Positions 12,130 to 24,427 of a DNA stretch of 64,000 bases are shown here, piece by piece. The notes beneath the pieces were generated by a model, which did not search any database, had not been told where the DNA came from, and worked only from the letters and a program-made list of their open reading frames with translations. Position numbers and translations under genes: made by a program. Positions within the stretch are counted from its first letter, which is position 1; the number at the start of each line of letters is the position of its first letter. Source of the stretch: Miscanthus floridulus (taxonomy: Eukaryota > Streptophyta > Magnoliopsida > Poales > Poaceae); assembly GCF_019320115.1 (NCBI RefSeq), contig NC_089582.1, forward strand, positions 116,566,637-116,630,636, written 5' to 3'.

Positions 12130-12363
12130 ATGAACTGCCCCTCTATCACTGGAATGAAGTATACCTAGAGGGACTTGCGCCAACAGCTTGCACAGGCCCA
12201 GCATGTAGTGATGGATCTTCAACATGAGGTGCATTATCTGAACAACCAACTGCACCTGATCCTTAATAAGGAAGACGAAGATCCAGAAATGTTAGTAGAA
12301 GATGATGGCTGGGATGAGGATGATCCTATCTTCGACCTCGACAACGACCATAATGAAGATTAG
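12130..12363 (+). pseudogene. Pre-gag small ORF of Del element (left copy)
   Basis: A frame starting at ATG 12130 carries one TAG at 12166-12168 and then runs LRQQLAQAQHVVMDLQHEV and on to an acidic tail rich in Asp and Glu, ending at 12363. The heptad-like Leu/Gln pattern suggests a short coiled coil followed by an acidic C-terminus. It lies about 210 bp before gag, in a different frame (frame 1, against frame 0 for gag-pol). Extra small ORFs before gag occur in some grass gypsy elements, but I do not know a function. The upstream part of the frame (12055-12129) looks frameshifted. Confidence 0.5.
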
Positions 12364-12572
12364 AGTCACCTAGTGACTAGTATGTTAATACACTGTGAGC
12401 CCGATAAGTGATCAAATTGGTGATGTTATGTTGCGAGAATGAATTATTATGCCTCTATTTTTATTGTATGAATTTAAGATTCTCTCCAGTAATTTTAGTT
12501 TGGCATGATTATACAATTCATCTACAATCACTTGACGTCATCCAATAATCACTTATTGTTGCGACTTTGCAT

Positions 12573-15500
12573 ATGACTCGCACCCATGCCAGAGCAGTCA
12601 ATAGCCAAGGGGGCAATGATGGTGACTTGCCACCACCGCCACCATCGTCTGCTAATGAGTTCTTTGCTCAATTTTTGGGAAGTCAAAGGACTATGGAGGA
12701 AGCCCTGTGCCTCATTAAGTAGAACACGACTCGTGCCTACCCACAGCAGCAGGGGCCTGAGCTAAACCAGTACAACACCTTCAAGGATTTTCTGGATACC
12801 AAGCCTCCTATTTTCAAGGTGGTAGAGGAACCACTCCAGGTGGATGAATGGCTCAACACTATTGAGCAAAAGTTTCATCTGCTAAGGGTCACCGAGCACC
12901 AGAAGGCAGAGTATGTGTCCCATCAGCTGTAGGGACCGGCCAGGATTTGGTGGACCCATTTTCTGTCCTCTCTACCTGCAAATGCACAGGTCACATGGGA
13001 GTAGTTCAAGTTAGCCTTTAGGCATCATATTCCCCCAGGGCTGATGCGCATGAAGGCAGCTAAATTTATGCGACTCACACAAGGGACCAAGACCGTTACT
13101 AAGTATATGCATGCTTTCAACAACCTGTCTTGGTATGCCCTAGGTTTTGTTGACACCGAAGAAAAGAAGATAGAAAGCTTCAAGCGAGGTCTTGGCATGA
13201 AGTTGATGAAGACTATGGCCAACTCCAAGTGCACCACCTACAAGGAGTTCATCAGTGATGCATTGACTCAGGAGAACCACAACAATCTGCATGCGGCAGC
13301 AAAGAGCCACAAGAGGGCAGCTAAGGTAGGCACCTTAGGATCTTCTCAGTCCAGAGCTCCAATGGTAGCTAGGCCATAGTTTCAACCACCAGCACCCAAG
13401 TTTCGACCTCCTCCACCAAAAGCTCAGAACAACCGACCCTAGAAGGTGTTTCGTAAGGCGTTCACTATTGCCTTACCCAAGGGGAATGGAGGGCAAGGAA
13501 GCTCCACAGGACCTAAGAACAGTCACTCCTGCTTCAACTGTAATCAAGTAGGTCATTGGGCCAAGGAATGCCCCCATCCTAAGAAGAACAACAATCAAAA
13601 CCAGAATAATCAGAGACAGGCAAATCCTAAGGCACGTCCTGGATACGTGCATTATACTACTATTGAAGAGGTGCCTGTAGGAGAAGTTGTCACTGCTGCT
13701 ATGTTTCTTGATAGCAAGCATCCCACCATTGTTTTATTTGATTCGGGAGTTTCTCATTCATTTATGAGCCAATCATTTGCATCTAGACATGATCAGAAAG
13801 TAATTGAGGTAAGCAAGGGTGGTTATAGTATAAGTTTAGCTAGAGCTACTATCTCTACAAACAAGATGGTTAGAAATGTGCTCATCTCTATACAAGAGAG
13901 GGAGTATATGATGGATCTGATAGTACTGCTTGGTTTATCTATAGATGTGATCTTACACATGAAATGGATGAGCGATCATGGTGTCCTCATTGATACTAGC
14001 ACTTGTACTATTATATTGAGAGAACCAAAGGGAGGTAATGCTTTCCTAGTACCACTTTCCTGAAATTTTGAACTCCAATACTTGGCTTGTGCTATTCAAG
14101 CCACTACCCTGTGTGATATCCCAGTGGTTTGTGAGTTTCCTAATGTATTTCTAGATAAGTTACCAGGTTTACCACCTAATATGGATGTAGAATTTAAGAT
14201 TGAGTTAGTGTTAGGTACGACACCTATCTCAAGAAGACCCTATAGGATGCCACCAAATGAGCTAGCTGAACTTAAAATTTAGTTACAAAAATGGTTGGAC
14301 AAAGGTCTCATTCAACCTAGTTTGTCTCCATGGGGATGTCTAGCATTGTTTGTAAAGAAGAAGGACAAGTCCTTCAGAATGTGTGTGGATTATAGGCCAC
14401 TTAATGCTGTAACCATAAAAAATAAGTATCCTTTGCCTCGTATCGATATCTTGTTCGATCAGTTGGCAAAAGCAAAGGTATTCTCAAAGATTGACTTGAG
14501 GTTAGGCTATCATCAGATAAAGATTAGGCCAGAGGACATACCTAAAATAACTTTCTCCACTAGGTATGGCTTGTATGAGCATTTGGTCATGTCTTTTGGA
14601 CTAACAAATGCTCCTACCTACTTCATGTACTTGATGAATTCAGTATTCATGCCCGAGCTCGACAAGTTCATGGTTGTGTTTATCGATGATATCTTGATTT
14701 ATTCAGAGAATGAGGCAGATCATGCAGAGCATCTGAGAATTGTTCTGTCCAGATTGAGGGAACATAAGTTATATGCGAAGTTTAGCAAATGTGAATTTTG
14801 GTTGAGTAAAGTACCTTTCTTGGGTTACATCTTATCGAGAGATGGAATTTTTGTAGACCCATCTAAAGTACAAGAGGTCATGGATTGGAAGGCCCCAACT
14901 TCGGTTCATGAAGTTTGGAGTTTTCTAGGGTTAGCAGGTTACTATCGTCGTTTCATTCTAGATTTCTCCAAGATAGCTAAACCCATGACTAGGCTACTTC
15001 AGAAAGATAAAAAGTTTAATTGGACACCAAAATGTGAAGCAACTTTTCACACCCTAAGGACTCTATTAACTACAACTCATGTTTTAGCACAACCCGACAT
15101 TAAAAAGCCTTTCGATGTGTTTTGTGATGCATCGGGTATAGGTTTGGGGTGTGTGCTCATGCAAGAAGGAAGAGTTATTGCGTATGCTTCTCGGTAGTTG
15201 AGAAAGCATGAAGTAAATTACCCTACTCATGATTTAGAACTTGCAACAGTTGTTCACGCATTAAAGATATGGAGACATTATTTGTTGGGCAATGTATGTC
15301 ATGTATATACTGACAACAAAAGCCTCAAATATATCTTTACCCAACCTGAGCTGAACATGAGATAGCGAAGATGGCTAGAGCTGATTAAGGACTACAATTT
15401 AGAAGTGCACTACCATCCAGGGAAAGCCAATGTTGTAGCCGATGCACTTAGTCGGAAATCTCACTACAACACTGTGGAAGCATTGTTGGAAGATGGATTT

Positions 15501-16982
15501 AATTTGTTACATCCTATTGTACTGCACAATACCACTATCAGTTGTTCACTTGAGTGCAAAATCATAGAACTGTAGAAGACATATGTAGGTATATTTCACA
15601 TCAAGAGAAAGATGCAAGAGTAAGAAACCAAGCATTTCGGATTAGATGAAAGAGGTGTGCTATGGTTTGAGGACCGACTTGTGGTACCAAAGGACCATGA
15701 GCTTAGAAATCAAATTTTAGATGAAGCTCATTCGTCTAAGTTGTCTATCCACCCAGGTAGTAGCAAAATGTATCAAGATTTGAAGACCCATTTTTGGTGG
15801 ACCAAGATGAAGAAGGAAATTGCCGTCTATGATGCTAGATGTGATAACTGCAGTAGAGTAAAAGCTGTTCATATGAAATCTGCTGGGTTACTTCAGCCTT
15901 TGCCTATTCCAAGCTAGAAATGGAAAGAAATAAGTATGGACTTTATTACAGGCCTTCCAATGACACAGCAAGGTCACGATTCAATATAGGTTATTGTAGA
16001 TAGCATCACCAAGTTAGCACATTTTATACCGGTTAACACAACATATCACGTGAGGAGGTACGCTGGGCTGTACATTTCTCTGACCGTGAGAATACATGGA
16101 ATACCTAGGACTATCATCTTAGATCAAGGACTGTAGTTTATAGCTCATTTCTGGGAACACTTGCACCAGGCCTTGGGGACTAAACTAATTAGAAGTTCAG
16201 CATACCATCCATAAACTTTTGGATAGACTGAGTGAGTGAACCAGATCTTAGAAGATTTACTGAGAGCTTGTGTTATATCTTCCAAGGGTTTGTGGGAGAA
16301 ATGGCTACCTTTAGCTGAGTTCTCCTACAACAACAGTTATCAAGCAAGCATCAAGATGGCTCCTTCTGAAGCCTTGTACGGTAGAAAATACAGAACTCCA
16401 TTGAATTGGATCAAGCCCGACGAAAGAAGATACTTTGGTATTGACTTTGTCACTGAAGCTGAAAAGCAAGTGCGCATTATCCAACAGCATATGAAAGCAG
16501 CCCAGTCAAGATAAAAGAGTTATGCTGATAAAAGAAGAAGACCATTGACTTTTGAAGTGGGAGACTATGTATACTTAAAAGTGTCACCCATAAAAGGAGT
16601 ATAAAGATTTGGAGTGAAAAGAAAGCTTGCGCCTAGATATGTAGGGCCATACAAGATTACTGAACGGAATGAGAATGTCGCTTACAAGTTACAACTTCCC
16701 CTAGAGATGAGTGCCATATTTGATGTCTTCCATGTTTCTCAGTTGAAGAGGTGTCTTTGTATACCTGAGGAAGCCATTGCACCCACCAACATTAAGCTCC
16801 AATCGGATTTGACCTATGAAGAGAAACCAATCCGAGTGTTAGAAGAGATGGAAAGAGTAACACGGAGTAAGATCATTAAATTCTATAAGGTGGTGTGGAA
16901 TAATCACAATGAACAAGATACCACGTGGGAACGAGAGGATTACTTACGTGAGGTTTATCCCACCTTTTTCCAAGAATGGTAG
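12573..16982 (+). pseudogene. Del gag-pol polyprotein (left copy), one frame with many stops
   Basis: The whole polyprotein lies in one reading frame of about 1,470 codons with no frameshift seen and about 19 in-frame stops. In order: capsid region (12800-13300), one CCHC knuckle (CFNCNQVGHWAKEC, near 13530-13572), aspartic protease (LFDSGVSHSF, near 13735), reverse transcriptase ([22 protein letters not shown] near 14683), RNase H ([10 protein letters not shown] near 15120), integrase zinc domain (HPGSS ... CDNC, 15748-15860) and core, then a chromodomain-like C-terminus (EEKPIRVLEEMERV ... DTTWEREDYL, about 16810-16976). The DSG, FIDD and CCHC residues are present. Nearly every stop is explained by C to T or G to A, mostly CAG to TAG, so it looks decayed by cytosine deamination. 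It cannot give a full product without readthrough of many stops. Confidence 0.9.
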
Positions 16983-17012
16983 GTCTTGCAAATCTCGGGA
17001 TGAGATTTTTAT

Positions 17013-17024
17013 AAGGGGGAGGGG
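17013..17024 (+). other. Polypurine tract of left Del copy
   Basis: AAGGGGGAGGGG lies one base before the 3' LTR start (TATAACACCCTAGG at 17026). The LTR's second base is A where the 5' LTR and solo LTR have G (TGTAACACC). The right copy mirrors this at 27846-27857. Confidence 0.8.
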
Positions 17025-17025
17025 C

Positions 17026-20000
17026 TATAACACCCTAGGTGTTAGGCTTGCATAAATTGACTTGCATTGCATGAGCATAAGCATTCATATATAAGCTTTT
17101 ACATATGAAACATATGATTGGAACATATGAAATATGCTTGTTATTTTATGTTTCCTTTGTGTATGCTTATGATCATGAGTGAATAAGTGTAAGTGGTTGA
17201 TGTTAGTTACTAAAACACCTTAGCTACACTTAGGATGACTAATGGAACATTGTTCATGTAGACCACTTTGTCTAATTAAGCTCCTAAGTGATGATATGCA
17301 TGTTGACCTGGGAAGTAATTTATGTAACCAATGTATGAAATGCTTGTGTGACCTTATGAATAGCTTAAACATGTTTAGAATGTTATTATGAACAACTTTG
17401 GTATTCATGACTAGAGCTAGTTTGGCCACTAAGTCATAGTTCAAGTGTTAGTCATCATTTTAATGTAGTATGTTTGACCTAGTTTGAACTATATCATAGA
17501 GACTTTGCATGGATGTATTCACTAAAGCAAAGTTATAGTATTTGAGCAGAGCAACAACTTTTATTTTTGGGTCATGAGCTAATTCAGTGCATAGCTTGGT
17601 CATTTTGAGCTCACAAAAATCAACATGTCACTATTTTTCAACACCTAGAAATATTTCTAAGTCAGAATTGGTTTACAGTTTCACTGGCTCAACTTTGGGA
17701 TGATTTTACTCTGTATTGGTTGAGAATTAGAACTTGATCCTTTAATAGGAATTGTAGGTGGTATATATGGCTACAACTTTGGTTTAGGAAGTTTTCGCTA
17801 TTCTGCCTTAGATTAGGAGTTTGGTCAACGTAAATTTGTGCTGACAGTCGGCCTATCAAACTCTGATGGCCACATCGGCTTGGCTTCGATGGCTGACCGG
17901 CACTAGAACTTGAACGCCGTGTGAAGGCCGCGCATCGCCGATGGCCAGGCCAGCCAGGCCACGTCAGGCCAGAGAGCGCCTTCACCCTCCCCAGCGCTCA
18001 CCTATGATGCCCGTGCCCTCATTTTGCTCCCTACCTTCTCCCTCACCTTCGTGCAGCAGCCACAGCTGCTCGGGCAACGCCGCCATCGCCATTGCCGACC
18101 AACCCGCTCGCTTTGTGCCATGTCACTCCTCCGCCACCGCCGCAGTCCCGTCATACTCCCACCACACCACCGCACCCACATTTGCTTGCTAGCCGCGCTC
18201 GGTAAGCCGTCGTGCCATGCACGACCTCACCATTGTTTTGTCGCCGTCCTCAGTCGCCATGGTCGGGTCATCTCCGACCACCATTAATCACGCTTGGGTG
18301 TGCGTTAGAGTCGACTTAGGATGTAGAGTCTTGGCATAACCCTAGATCGAGCCACCTTAGCTGGCTCCGACACCTCACCGTCCAACCACACCGCCATGCC
18401 ACCATGGTCATCGCCGTCGTCGTTAGCTCCGGTAATAGGTCCAACTAGGTAGCTCAACGTGTGCGCAATGTCATGGGGATGCTCGTAGTGTCGGTGCCGT
18501 CGCCAAAAAAGGTCGCTGTCGATGAACTCTAGCCAATCTGCGTCGAGCAGCGCCGCTCCCCTATTTTTGTATTGCTGACATGCGGGCCCGACTGACCTAT
18601 GGGTCTCGGCTGTAAGCGGCTCAGTTTGAAAGCTAGTTCATTTATTTCCAGATTTGCATGCAACTTTGAAAAATGATAAGTGGAGTTCTAGAGGTCCAAT
18701 TCTTATGAACCAAATTTTGTTGTGATCCTCATGAAGTGTAGTGTTTTGTAAAAATATGAAATGTACAGTGTCTGATATTTTTCTTGGTGATTAAAATGTA
18801 TTTAAATAAGTGCTTTTTGAATGTTAGTAAACTTGTAAATTAGATATCTTGAGCTAGAGAAATGATAAAATTGTGATCCTAATTTTGTTTGTCTTGTGTT
18901 GACATGCTCTAGCTAGGAAAAATATTAAGCTTGCACTAAACTTGATTGAAATATGATCTTTATATTTATCTATTAATAAATGACATTTTCTGAGAAAAAT
19001 TGTAGGGATAAAAATATGTAACATATTGATATGCACATTTTTGTATAGTAGTATGGCACTAGTATAAAGCTAGGAAAAATATATAATCTGTTGTTTGACA
19101 CTTTTCTATAGGGTTTACTATTTTCACTAAAATAGACCTTGCTAGCTTGTCATTTTTGCATAGGATGTTATACATGTTCCAATGGTATGAAATTTTTATA
19201 GTAGTCTATTGTGAGCACTAGGAGTCCACTGTAATTTTATGATAATTTATTATGCACATTCGGTGTACGTTTGTTATTTACTCTAATTATCTAATTAAAT
19301 TAATAAAGGCATTTAAGTAATTAAATTGTGATTGACCATGATGTTTTCTATGGTGCTTGTGATGTATAGTAACTGTTGATGTTCATAGTAAGGCTTAGAA
19401 GCAATTGGTTGTATGCAACCAATTAATTGTTACTTTGTAATTCAAATAGATAGTTGCATGTATAGTTTTAATTGTGTGGATGATTTCATATGGATAATGA
19501 TCTTTACTGTAAAACTTGTTAATAACAAAGTTGTAGACAACTTACTAATCTACCTTGTGTTAAATTTTCATAGTCATAGGCTTTAGGGTTTAAGAGTTCT
19601 AGCTGTTACAAGTTTGTTGTCCAAGATGTTTACTTTCTGAATAGATTTGATTGACTGATTTGTTTGACCTAGATAACTGTTGAATCACCTTGTGAGTATT
19701 AAAACAAAGTTGGAGAAAATTTCATAAGCTTTCCATAATTTCCACAACCATATGATTTTGATGTATATAACTCTAGTTATGGTTAAAATAAGTAGCTGTT
19801 GTTTTGTAGTTCAGTAAATGAATTGCAGAAGTGTTTGATTAAGTAATCGAGAAGAGATATGCACATACTCAGTAAAATAGGATGCACTTGTATTACTTTG
19901 ACGTCATGCTATTGAAATTACTTACAAGGATGCATTCATCCCATTTCATCATATTATATGTGTCGTCACACATGCATTCATGATATCTTATTCCATGATC

Positions 20001-20442
20001 ATGCATATAGGATCACCGAGGAGATAACGTTGCTAGAATTCAACGAAGAAGAGGAAGGGGATCAACAGGAGAATCCTCAAGTCGCAGCTCCTAAAGAAGA
20101 GGAGCAGAATCCAGAATAGCTCCTAGAGTGCCCTGATCACCACCCCACTTCTTTTCTCAAAGGTAAGCCCCGGAGCATTCTAAGTCTCCCAGTGTTTACA
20201 AAATATTACTTGAGTCCTTTATGATTGATGCATTAGGTTATAAGAGTTGACTAGAAACACTTGATGCATGAAACTACCTTGTCCAGATATATACACCTTT
20301 AACCCTATGTAGGTCTAGGATCAAGTATATGCTTAGCCATGCTTAGACCGGTAGAAGTCGAGTGTTTTCCTGTCACCTGTGAGATATAGGTCGATACCAA
20401 AGCGCGGTTGGCTATATTTACTATCGTGGAAAAGAACCATGG
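17026..20442 (+). repeat. 3' LTR of left Del copy, interrupted
   Basis: This contains the first 3,417 bp of the LTR, and it ends at AACCATGG where the inverted Tat LTR begins. ORFs such as 17941-18192 and 18024-18287 lie in the GC-rich LTR middle and have exact counterparts in the right copy; they show no domain. Confidence 0.85.
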
Positions 20443-21845
20443 TGTTGGTGTTTCAGACGGTGGTTCCTCAACCAACTAGTAAAAATATACTGCGTGCCCC
20501 TAATCCTAGATGGTGATGCAAAGAGATACAAGGTTTATACTGGTTCGGGCAATGGGTGCCCTACGTCCAATCTGAGAGATCGATCTTGTATTCCTTGCAT
20601 CGAAATGCTCGTAGTAGGGGGTTACAAGCAGGGCGAGAGAGGGAGCTAGTCCTAGGTCTCTGCGTGGAGCGGCATGGATTGCTTGAGATGTTGATCTCAG
20701 GCAGCGGGGAAGCGTGCGCGTTATAGAGTGTCGAGCATGTGTTTGTCTACCTCATGAACCCATCTATGCCTAGGTGTGTGTGTGAGCGTGAGAGTGAGTC
20801 TGTCCTCCTATACGTGTTCGTCTATCTCGTGCGCTCGGGTCTCTCTTTTAGAAACAGCCTGATCCCTCCCTTTTATAGTTAAAGGCGGGACATGGGTGAC
20901 ACACGTGTTAGCTATGTGGCATCGTGCAAACAGAGGCGGCATGTCCGAGCCCTGTAGCCTGTTACTATGGTGGCATGGTTGATGGAGTGGTCCTATCTTT
21001 GAAGTGCTGGAGCAACACGCCGGTCACATCCGATCCTATGCGACGTGGGAGCTCCAGTGATAGCTTGACGCAGGGCCTAGCGAGCGACGTGCTGGTCGCT
21101 GTGTGTTGACTGCGTGAAGAGCCAAGGTTCAGTTGGTACCGAGGCCAAGCCATCGTGGGGGGGCTCGATGGGTGCAAATCCCAAGGTTGCCGAGACCCTA
21201 AAGTAGACTGCCGAGGTGTGGAGGGAGCAGTTGGTCCTGTACACTGATTCTAAGGCTATAGTAACCTAGACTTGACTCCACACACCGCGTTGTTCCTGGA
21301 GTAGGGGTTAGGTAGCATAGTACAGTATGAGCGCCGGTCATGGGCACAGTATCGAGCACAGCGGCCGGTAACCCCTTCCTTGTCCTATCCTAGACGGTAT
21401 GGTGCTGATGCGACTTCCCATCTCGTTGGCTGCTCTGCTGTGTCGAGCCATCGTCCGTCTGACGTCGTGGGAGTGGTTGGTCGCATTAATTGGACGCGAC
21501 ACTCTGTTGGGGAGATCGGTCGAGGCAGAGGTGATGGCGTTATTGCCGAGCCGGCCTCGAGCGAGATGGAGAATCGGCATCTCATCCGAGGCTTTATGCA
21601 TGGGGCCTCGGGCGAGACAGAGAATTGGTTCCCTGTCCGAGGCCTTGCGTGTGAGGCCTTGAGCGAGGCAAAAAATCAGTAGACCATTCGAGGCCTCTTG
21701 TGCGAGGCCTCGAGCGATGCAGAGATTTGGTAGGCCATTCGAGGCTAGAGGTTAGCCAATAGTTTGTCTCTTGGCCTTAGTTTTGACGGGGTCTAAGCAA
21801 TTTTTTTGTTGTTGCTTAGGGGGCCCCTTCTTATGGTACCCGACA
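20443..21845 (-). mobile_element. Tat-like LTR, inverted (second) copy
   Basis: This 1,403 bp segment is the reverse complement of 7270-8670 with a 2 bp length difference. It reads TGTTGGTGTTTCAG at the left and GGTACCCGACA at the right. Its TATA box (about 20871-20877, minus) points into the 3' LTR of the left Del copy, so it would give antisense Del transcripts. Confidence 0.85.
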
Positions 21846-22706
21846 GTAGCCCCCGAGCCTCAAGGAGAGTGTGAGCGCTCTCCTTGAGGTTTTGACAAGA
21901 CTCGGCTCGCAGCAGCTCCTAGCGGGATGGTATTTCGTACTCGAGGCCTCGGTGGGTGCGCGGAGCGTACCTGCCGGGTGTAGCCCCCGAGGCCCTGGAG
22001 GAGTGGATTTATTCCTCTAGAGGCTTTTCTTATGTTGTGTGAGGGGTTTATTGCGTTTGCTGAGCCCATGAGTGCGAGTTCGGGTTGCTGGGCCTCGGTT
22101 CGGTTGTAGGAAGAGCCCCCGAGCCTCTGCGCGGAGCAAGAGGTTGATCAGGAGTTTCCCTATCTTTTTTGTGTAGCCCTCACATATCCTTTTCATTCAG
22201 AAGGAGGGGTGGAGGGCACCATGCTACCCTCGGTGGGCGCGAGCAGTGACCCCTCCGGTGAGCTATTATCGAGTAAGTCCGAGTGGAGGCCTATGCCCCA
22301 TTCGATAGGGGTCGGCTAGCAGTCTAGAGACGCACTCCAAGAGTACTAGAGGGCTTCTCTAGTGGGTGCCGGGGCCGTTCAATGGGCCTCGGTGGCTCGG
22401 TGCCTCCCTACGGTGGGATCCCATTCGAAGACCTCCCTGCCGGTCTCGGACATGACTTAGGGCACCCCGAGCGATAGTTTGCTCAGGCCTTGGCTCTGTA
22501 TGGGCTCACCCATAGTCGTCCCTGACTCTGTTGCCCTAGGGTGGCTATCGAAACCCTTAGGGCCTAGCCTTCGAACCCCTAGACCGTAACGGGCTTGGTG
22601 CCCTTTATTGCGTTTTCCCCTATGAGTTCAGGTTGCTCGTCTTCAACCTAGTTGCAGGAAGAGCCCCTGAGCCTCTGCACGGAGCGAGAAGGCGATTAGG
22701 GGTTCC
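21846..22706 (-). repeat. Tat-like spacer, inverted copy
   Basis: This is the reverse complement of 6409-7269, including the polypurine tract and the higher-order repeat block. The ORF at 21860-22069 mirrors 7046-7255 and is not a gene. Confidence 0.85.
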
Positions 22707-23529
22707 TGTAACACCCTAGGTGTTTGGCTTCCACATAAGTTCTTTCATTTCATAAACATATGCATCATCCATGTCATCGTGCCATTGTCACTGAAACATA
22801 CATATGCAACATTCGCAAATTCTGTTTGTTTCATACTTGATTGCTTATGAATGGTAGTAGTGCAACATGTGAATGCAACATGAGTTTCTTATACCTTGAA
22901 ACATGGCAATATGGTAGGAATGTGGCAAGTTAAAATTGCAACAAAAGTAATGAAACATGAGAAACATGGAATTGCAACATTTGGGTGAATTGCTTGTTTT
23001 GTTGCTTCATCACATGTGATCATTTGAAATTGGTATAACACTTGTGTAAAGTGGTTGATTTTGGTCTAATACACCTTAACTACACTTAGGGTAATTGATG
23101 GGACATTGTTCATGTGGACCAAAATGACCAAATTGCCCTTTAGGAGAGGTTTGACTTGAAATGAACCTCAGAGTGACACCGTTTGACTAATTCAAAAGTC
23201 CAACTTAGAGATCTTGCATGGCTATCCACTCTTTACCAAAGTTGTAGCTAATTTATCAAGGAACAAAAGTTGTTTTATGATCAACTCATGAAAATGTGTG
23301 GAACAGCCTCAAACATAGCCCACAAGTCATTGTTGATGGTGGATTCAACACTAAAAAATATTTCTAAGTCCTTAAGTGATTTACAGTTTCATGTATGTTT
23401 GGAGGCTTGTATCTCCCTAACCAGGCCGAACCAACTTGAGCTCCAATTGAAGAAGTTGTAGTACTCACTTAGGTCTTCAATTTTGTTAACTATACCATGA
23501 ACCAGATCACCACCGTTTGGGAGTTACGG
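22707..23529 (+). mobile_element. Solo Del LTR, inverted and truncated copy
   Basis: It begins TGTAACACCCTAGGTGTTTG at 22707 and matches the reverse complement of 5582-6408. It is cut at 23529, where the patchwork junction starts, so only the first 0.8 kb of the 4.65 kb LTR is present. Confidence 0.85.
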
Positions 23530-23707
23530 GTCTTCAATTTTGTTAACTATACCATGAACCAGATCACCACCGTTTTGTTAACTATCAATTTTGTAGTACT
23601 CACTTAAGTGATTTACAGTTTCATGTACCAATGTTTGGAGGCTTGTATCTCCCTAACCAGGCCGAACCAACTTGAGCTCCAATTGAAGAAGTTGTAGTAC
23701 TCACTTA
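23530..23707. other. Patchwork junction made of short copied fragments
   Basis: Five blocks all match sequence within about 160 bp upstream in the same orientation. 23530-23572 repeats 23473-23515; 23573-23585 repeats 23481-23493; 23586-23593 repeats 23478-23485; 23594-23606 repeats 23459-23471; 23607-23707 repeats about 23375-23471 but retains a CCAA absent from the upstream copy. One to four bases are shared at several joins (CTTA before the last block). The sequence then joins Tat LTR at 23708. Confidence 0.85.
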
Positions 23708-24427
23708 GCCCCCCCACGATGGCTTGGCCTCGGTACCAACTGAACCTTGGCTCTTCACGCAGTCAACACACAGCGACCAGCACGTCGCTCGCTAGGCCCT
23801 GCGTCAAGCTATCACTGGAGCTCCCACGTCGCATAGGATCGGATGTGACCGGCGTGTTGCTCCAGCACTTCAAAGATAGGACCACTCCATCAACCATGCC
23901 ACCATAGTAACAGGCTACAGGGCTCGGACATGCCGCCTCTGTTTGCACGATGCCACATAGCTAACACGTGTGTCACCCATGTCCCGCCTTTAACTATAAA
24001 AGGGAGGGATCAGGCTGTTTCTAAAAGAGAGACCCGAGCGCACGAGATAGACGAACACGTATAGGAGGACAGACTCACTCTCACGCTCACACACACCTAG
24101 GCATAGATGGGTTCATGAGGTAGACAAACACATGCTCGACACTCTATAACGCGCACGCTTCCCCGCTGCCTGAGATCAACATCTCAAGCAATCCATGCCG
24201 CTCCACGCAGAGACCTAGGACTAGCTCCCTCTCTCGCCCTGCTTGTAACCCCCTACTACGAGCATTTCGATGCAAGGAATACAAGATCGATCTCTCAGAT
24301 TGGACGTAGGGCACCCATTGCCCGAACCAGTATAAACCTTGTATCTCTTTGCATCACCATCTAGGATTAGGGGCACGCAGTATATTTTTACTAGTTGGTT
24401 GAGGAACCACCGTCTGAAACACCAACA
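23708..24427 (+). mobile_element. Tat-like LTR, third copy, truncated at its 5' end
   Basis: This is identical or nearly so to 7951-8670 (constant offset 15,757). It starts abruptly at GCCCCCCCACGATGG after the patchwork. It keeps the TATA box (about 23995) and the CACCAACA end, and continues into Del LTR at CCATGG exactly as the first copy does. Confidence 0.9.

Larger units (their letters stand above)
9354..20442 (+). mobile_element. Del/Tekay-type chromovirus retrotransposon, inverted (left) copy
   Basis: A truncated 5' LTR (9354-11276) is followed by the PBS, pre-gag ORF, gag-pol with chromodomain, PPT and a truncated 3' LTR (17026-20442). It is the reverse complement of 24428-35516 (paired positions sum to 44,870). 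It lacks the first 2.7 kb of its 5' LTR because it begins at the fold-back breakpoint. Its 3' LTR is cut by the inverted Tat LTR. Long LTRs and a C-terminal chromodomain place it in the Tekay/Del chromoviruses. Confidence 0.85.
9354..21164. repeat. Inverted repeat B, left arm (partner 23708-35516)
   Basis: Paired positions sum to 44,870-44,872 along 11.8 kb, with a spacer of 21165-23707 (about 2.5 kb). ORFs of equal length and nearly identical translation recur on opposite strands throughout. At least ten single-base differences were found by eye. Confidence 0.92.
19758..23529. repeat. Inverted repeat A, right arm (partner 5582-9355)
   Basis: This is the reverse complement of the Del LTR fragment, Tat LTR, Tat spacer and part of the solo LTR. 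It carries a 4 bp deletion (CCAA missing near 23395) relative to the left arm, and it ends at GGAGTTACGG (23529). Confidence 0.9.
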
